A stretch of DNA of 19,598 bases from Clostridiales bacterium (GTDB lineage Bacteria; Bacillota; Clostridia; Lachnospirales; Lachnospiraceae), in NCBI GenBank assembly GCA_019423795.1, contig JAHZAT010000101.1, forward strand, positions 1 through 19,598, in the 5' to 3' direction. Below the pieces are notes generated by a model, which did no database searches, was not told where the DNA came from, and saw nothing but the letters and a program-made list of their open reading frames with translations. Each line of letters starts with the position of its first letter. The first letter of the stretch is position 1. Positions 15,740 to 19,598 of the stretch are shown here, one piece after another. Both the position numbers and the translations under genes were made by a program.

Positions 15740-16891
15740 ATGGAGCAGAATGAAAAAGGTTTGATGCAGTGGGAGAAGGATTTTTTGATCTCGATCACGA
15801 TCCTGATCATTGCGACCATCATTGCGCATATTTTTTTCTATCAGACAGCTCACAACATTAATGTGCCAATGATTTATACATTGGCAACTTTTTTTATCTC
15901 AAGATATACAAAAGGATATGGATGGGGAATTGTTTCTTCACTGTTAAGCGTTATTTTTATTAATTGGAGATTTACGTTTCCATACTTTAAGATTAATTTC
16001 ATGATTGACGGATATCCGATGACATTTCTTGGAATTTTAGTGATCGCAATCATCACGAATATGACAACAACAAGCTTAAACCGAGAGAAAGAAGCAGCTG
16101 TCAAGAGAGAGAAAGAACTTGCAAAATTAAATGAATATAACAAGCAGATCAATGAGCTTCAGATTGAGAAAGAAAAGGAGAAGATGCGCTCAAATTTATT
16201 AAGAGCGATCTCACATGATCTTAGGACTCCGCTGACTGGAATGATCGGGGCAAGTTCGACATATTTAGAAGCCAAAGACCAGCTGGATGAAGATGCAAAA
16301 GATCAGCTTGTCATGGGAATCAAAGAAGATGCAAACTGGTTGTTAAACATGGTGGAAAACCTGCTTAGTATCACGAGGATCCAGAGCAATGGAAGTGACA
16401 CACAGCCACATGTAAAGAAAGTACCGGAACCTCTCGAAGAAGTTGTAGCAGAAGCGATCCAGCGTTATCAGAAGCGATATCCAGACAGTGAATTAAAGGT
16501 AAAGATTCCAGAAGATTTTTTAATGGTTCCAATGGATCCGACTTTGATCGAGCAGGTAATTATGAACCTTTTGGAAAATGCATGGGTACATTCCGGAAGT
16601 GATGCACCTATTGAACTTGATATCAAAGAAGAAGGTAACAAAGTTGTATTCTATATCCGTGATCACGGAAATGGTATCGCACCAGAGCGCTTGGACCAGT
16701 TGTTTGACGGCTGTGCAGGTGCATTAGACCATGAAAGCCGTAAGGGCATGGGTATCGGATTAAGTATCTGTAAATCAATCGTTATGGCACATCAAGGTGA
16801 TGTCTATGCAAGAAACTATGAGGATGGAGCAGAGTTTAGTTTTAGTCTGCCAATGGATGAAAAAGAATTGACGGAGGAAAAGGAACTATGA
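15740..16891 (+). CDS. KdpD-like sensor histidine kinase lacking the N-terminal KdpD/USP domains
   Basis: Membrane histidine kinase of a two-component system. The 383-aa protein starts with closely spaced hydrophobic helices (about 15-112) resembling the DUF4118 transmembrane domain of KdpD. A short linker or coiled coil (115-150) follows. The HisKA box AISHDLRTPL has the phospho-His at 159. The ATPase has an N-box MNLLENAW (Asn276/Asn280), DHGNG at 308-312 and GMGIGL at 336-341. Unlike full-length KdpD it has no cytoplasmic KdpD or universal-stress domain, and no kdpFABC genes lie nearby. The stop overlaps the response regulator ATG by four bases. The signal sensed is unknown. Confidence 0.88.
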   Translation: MEQNEKGLMQWEKDFLISITILIIATIIAHIFFYQTAHNINVPMIYTLATFFISRYTKGYGWGIVSSLLSVIFINWRFTFPYFKINFMIDGYPMTFLGILVIAIITNMTTTSLNREKEAAVKREKELAKLNEYNKQINELQIEKEKEKMRSNLLRAISHDLRTPLTGMIGASSTYLEAKDQLDEDAKDQLVMGIKEDANWLLNMVENLLSITRIQSNGSDTQPHVKKVPEPLEEVVAEAIQRYQKRYPDSELKVKIPEDFLMVPMDPTLIEQVIMNLLENAWVHSGSDAPIELDIKEEGNKVVFYIRDHGNGIAPERLDQLFDGCAGALDHESRKGMGIGLSICKSIVMAHQGDVYARNYEDGAEFSFSLPMDEKELTEEKEL

Positions 16892-17601
16892 CAGAGATAA
16901 AATTTAATGTATTGATTGCTGAAGATGAAGAAAACATCGGCAATTTTATATCAGCGATCTTAAAAACCAATGGCTACAAACCAATCATAGCAACTACAGG
17001 AAATCAGGCGATCCAGTGTGCGGAATCATACTGTCCGGATGTAATCTTATTAGACCTTGGACTACCGGATATGGATGGAATCGATGTGATCTCCGAGATC
17101 AGAAAATGGGCAGTTACTCCGATCATCGTGATTTCTGCAAGGAACAGAGAATCAGAGAAAGTAAAAGCCCTGGATGCCGGAGCAGATGACTATATCACCA
17201 AACCATTTGGCAATCAGGAACTGCTTGCTAGAATCCGTACTGCCCTAAGACATAGAAGACAGCCAATGGGAGCAGAGACGAAGACACCAATGTATCATGC
17301 AGGTCAGTTAAAGATTGATTTTGATAAGCGAAGAGTCTTTCTTGGAGAAGAAGAAATCCGTCTTACACAGATTGAATATAAACTGGTATCTCTTCTTGCA
17401 GAGAATGCAGGAAAGGTTATTACATATGAGTCTATCATCAAAGATATCTGGGGACCTCATGCAGATACGAACAATAGGATTTTGCGAGTAAATATGGCAA
17501 ATATCCGCCGCAAGATTGAGAAAAATCCAGCAGTTCCAAAGTATGTTTTTACAGAAGTCGGAGTCGGATACCGTATGCTTGAGAACGAATTAAATAGTTA
17601 A
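16888..17601 (+). CDS. KdpE-like OmpR-family response regulator
   Basis: DNA-binding partner of the overlapping histidine kinase. The 237-aa protein has an N-terminal receiver with an acidic AEDEE at 11-15, phospho-acceptor Asp56 in LLDLGLPDMDG, Ser83 and Lys105 (TKPF). A C-terminal winged helix-turn-helix follows (about 130-235; LTQIEYKLVSLLAENAGKV, then RVNMANIRRKIE and GVGYRM). The C-terminus is a DNA-binding domain, not an RNA-binding ANTAR domain. The ammonium transporter gene begins 247 bases downstream under its own promoter, which makes that promoter a plausible target. Confidence 0.92.
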   Translation: MTEIKFNVLIAEDEENIGNFISAILKTNGYKPIIATTGNQAIQCAESYCPDVILLDLGLPDMDGIDVISEIRKWAVTPIIVISARNRESEKVKALDAGADDYITKPFGNQELLARIRTALRHRRQPMGAETKTPMYHAGQLKIDFDKRRVFLGEEEIRLTQIEYKLVSLLAENAGKVITYESIIKDIWGPHADTNNRILRVNMANIRRKIEKNPAVPKYVFTEVGVGYRMLENELNS

Positions 17602-17652
17602 GATTGTGCTAAAAAAGATACATTCTTTGCATAAAAAATGCTAAAAATGTTA

Positions 17653-17681
17653 TTGACAAATAAAAATAAGGCGTTTATAAT
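17653..17681 (+). promoter_or_regulatory. Consensus sigma-A promoter of the amt-PII gene
   Basis: TTGACA (17653-17658), exactly 17 bases, then TATAAT (17676-17681): a perfect match to consensus. The predicted start is near 17688. The motif AGGCGTT lies in the spacer at 17669-17675, again at 17696-17702, and inverted at 17730-17736, which could be operator half-sites. Confidence 0.85.
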
Positions 17682-17693
17682 TCCAACCATAAC

Positions 17694-17746
17694 AAAGGCG
17701 TTATGAGATGACACAGATCATTCTTCATAACGCCTTTTCTTTTTAT
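17694..17746 (+). terminator. Terminator-like hairpin at the 5' end of the amt-PII leader
   Basis: A 13-bp perfect stem (17694-17706 with 17725-17737) continues inward through a 2-base bulge into a 5-bp stem with one G-U pair (17707-17711 with 17718-17722), closing on a six-base loop (17712-17717). A T-rich tract follows (17734-17746). It begins about 6 bases after the predicted transcription start. A second 9-bp hairpin (17750-17758 with 17762-17770) follows before the coding region. This arrangement suggests transcription attenuation of the transporter gene. Confidence 0.65.
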
Positions 17747-17848
17747 CAAGAAGGATTTCTAAAATCCTTCAATCAATTCATTGAGTACAGACACGCGCGT
17801 TTCTTCCTGAATGAAAAGATGAAACTTTCGAAATGGGAGGACAAAGAT

Positions 17849-19594
17849 ATGACAAAAGAAATTATGAACGCAATGAACACCCAGATTTTTGGGGTCTGGT
17901 TCCTTATCGGAGCCGCATTGGTATTCTGGATGCAGGCCGGATTCGCTATGGTTGAAGCCGGATTTACAAGAGCTAAGAATGCCGGAAATATTATCATGAA
18001 AAACCTGATGGACTTCTGTATTGGTACTTGTGTATTTATTCTGATCGGTTTCAGTTTATTACTCGGGGAAGATATGATCGGATTGATTGGAAAACCTGGA
18101 TTTGACATTTTTACATCTTATGCAAATTTTGATTGGTCAAGTTTTGTATTCAACTTAGTATTCTGTGCAACAACAGCAACGATCGTATCCGGAGCCATGG
18201 CAGAGAGAACAAAATTCTTATCTTACTGTATTTATTCTGCAGTAATCTCTGCACTGATCTATCCAATTGAAGCACATTGGATCTGGGGTGGTGGATGGTT
18301 ATCTCAGATGGGATTCCATGATTTCGCAGGATCTTGTGCAATTCATATGGTTGGGGGATTATCCGCACTGATCGGAGCAAAATTCTTAGGACCACGTATT
18401 GGTAAATTCACAAAAGATAAAGATGGAAATATTACAAAAGTAAATGCATTCCCAGGACATAATATTCCACTTGGAGCATTAGGAGTATTTATCTTATGGC
18501 TTGGCTGGTATGGATTCAACGGTGCAGCAGCAACATCTGTTGAACAGTTAGGATCTATCTTTGTAACAACAACAATTTCACCAGCAGTCGCAACAGTTGT
18601 TTGTATGGTATTTACATGGGTAAAATATGGAAAACCTGATGTATCAATGTCATTAAATGCATCTCTTGCAGGACTTGTAGCGATCACAGCACCATGTGAT
18701 GTCACAGATGCTTTTGGAGCAATTGTGATCGGAGCAGTTTCTGGATTACTTGTTTGTTTTGGAGTATGGTTATTAGATTATAAATTAAGAATTGATGACC
18801 CAGTTGGAGCCGTAGCAGTTCATTTTATGAACGGTTTATGGGGAACATTAGCAACAGGATTATTTGCAACAAAAACTGCACCAGGAAGTGAATTAAACGG
18901 ACTCTTCTATGGTGGTGGATTTGGATTATTAAAGATTCAGATCATCGGTATCGTATGTGTCTGTGCTTGGACAGCCGTAACGATCAGTTTGACATTTACG
19001 ATCATCAAAGCAACGATTGGTCTTCGTGTAACAGAAGAAGAAGAAATCATCGGTCTGGATGGACCAGAACATGGCTTAACATCAGCATATGCTGGATTCA
19101 GTATGATGGATATTTCTAACACAATGATCATGGAAGAAAATGCAAATACTGTTCTTGGAGAAGAAGATTACGAAAGAGCTTCTAAAGTACAGAAAGCAGC
19201 AGCTGTACAGGTCAGCAAAGCTCCAGATCTTGTACCTACAGGAATGTATAAAGTTGTTATTATCGCAAAATTAACAAGATACGACAAGTTAAGAAAAGCA
19301 ATGAACGATGTTGGTGTAACTGGTATGACAGTCACTCAGGTTATGGGCTGCGGTATCCAGAAAGGTGCCGGAGAACGTTACAGAGGTGCTGAAGTCGATG
19401 CAACATTACTTCCAAAAGTTAAAGTTGAAGTTATCGTAGGAAATATCCCAGTAGAAAACATCATTGAAGCTGCGAAGAAAGCTCTTTACACAGGTCATAT
19501 CGGAGATGGTAAGATCTTTGTATACAACGTAGATAAAGTTATTAAAATCCGTACAGGAGAAGAAAATCTTGCAGCATTAGCAGACGTTGAATAA
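17849..19594 (+). CDS. amt: Ammonium transporter with fused C-terminal PII (GlnB/GlnK) domain
   Basis: Membrane ammonium channel carrying its own PII regulator. I start at 17849 (581 aa), because GGGAGG at 17835-17840 fits. An upstream in-frame ATG at 17708 lies inside the leader hairpin. Residues 1-420 are an Amt/Rh channel: GFAMVEAGFTRAKNAGNI near 31-48, Asp158 and His166 (HDFAGSCAIHMVGG), and His325 (AVAVHFMNGLWG), giving the twin pore histidines. A linker (about 420-463) leads to a PII domain at 466-581. Its T-loop is KGAGERYRGAE, where Tyr511 matches the classical uridylylated Tyr51, and the C-terminal GKIFVYNVDKVIKIRTGE fits the family. In most bacteria GlnK is a separate protein that plugs AmtB. 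Confidence 0.93.
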   Translation: MTKEIMNAMNTQIFGVWFLIGAALVFWMQAGFAMVEAGFTRAKNAGNIIMKNLMDFCIGTCVFILIGFSLLLGEDMIGLIGKPGFDIFTSYANFDWSSFVFNLVFCATTATIVSGAMAERTKFLSYCIYSAVISALIYPIEAHWIWGGGWLSQMGFHDFAGSCAIHMVGGLSALIGAKFLGPRIGKFTKDKDGNITKVNAFPGHNIPLGALGVFILWLGWYGFNGAAATSVEQLGSIFVTTTISPAVATVVCMVFTWVKYGKPDVSMSLNASLAGLVAITAPCDVTDAFGAIVIGAVSGLLVCFGVWLLDYKLRIDDPVGAVAVHFMNGLWGTLATGLFATKTAPGSELNGLFYGGGFGLLKIQIIGIVCVCAWTAVTISLTFTIIKATIGLRVTEEEEIIGLDGPEHGLTSAYAGFSMMDISNTMIMEENANTVLGEEDYERASKVQKAAAVQVSKAPDLVPTGMYKVVIIAKLTRYDKLRKAMNDVGVTGMTVTQVMGCGIQKGAGERYRGAEVDATLLPKVKVEVIVGNIPVENIIEAAKKALYTGHIGDGKIFVYNVDKVIKIRTGEENLAALADVE

Positions 19595-19598
19595 GAAT

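Noticed and set aside
17708..17848. 47-codon N-terminal extension of the ammonium transporter
   Set aside because: Its ATG lies inside the leader hairpin with no RBS, the added residues are not hydrophobic or Amt-like, and a good RBS precedes the ATG at 17849.

Overview
The window is AT-rich, tightly packed and has strong AGGAGG-type ribosome binding sites. The protein repertoire (mannose-family PTS, short archaeal-type prolyl-tRNA synthetase, an Amt-PII fusion) points to a low-GC anaerobic Firmicute. Lachnospiraceae (Clostridia) is the best guess, from overall impression rather than a marker gene.

Layout. Bases 1-320 hold a decayed scrap that looks like the C-terminus of a MoeB/ThiF/HesA-type protein, and a bidirectional terminator. 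Next comes a minus-strand LevR-like PRD regulator (321-2636) whose AAA+ domain has lost its sigma-54 and ATPase signatures. A 310-base divergent regulatory gap separates it from a seven-gene plus-strand operon (2947-7864). That operon encodes a complete mannose-family PTS (EIIA, EIIB, EIIC, EIID as separate proteins), a ChbG/YdjC-type deacetylase, a KDPG/KHG-type aldolase and a D-2-hydroxyacid dehydrogenase. It ends at a strong terminator. The gene set suggests uptake and phosphorylation of an N-acylated or deacylated sugar (acid), then cleavage to pyruvate and a triose phosphate. No dehydratase, ammonia-lyase or isomerase is present, so the pathway cannot be completed from this window.

Bases 7938-8145 hold an unexplained structured element: a sigma-A-type promoter followed by four consecutive hairpins, the first a perfect 27-bp inverted repeat. 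The same 28-base promoter cassette (26/28 identical) recurs at 9557-9584 in front of proS, on the other side of a minus-strand MATE exporter gene (8185-9516).

From 9649 onward the plus strand carries housekeeping genes: proS, cca, a glycerophosphodiester phosphodiesterase-family membrane protein, ddl (an extended -10 promoter overlaps the preceding stop codon), murI and a DUF1934 protein. These lead into a KdpD/KdpE-like two-component pair that lacks the KdpD sensor domain and has no kdpABC nearby. The last gene is an ammonium transporter fused to a C-terminal PII domain. It is expressed from a perfect consensus promoter (TTGACA, 17 bp, TATAAT), which is followed within a few bases of the predicted transcription start by a terminator-like hairpin. 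This suggests attenuation or operator control of nitrogen uptake.
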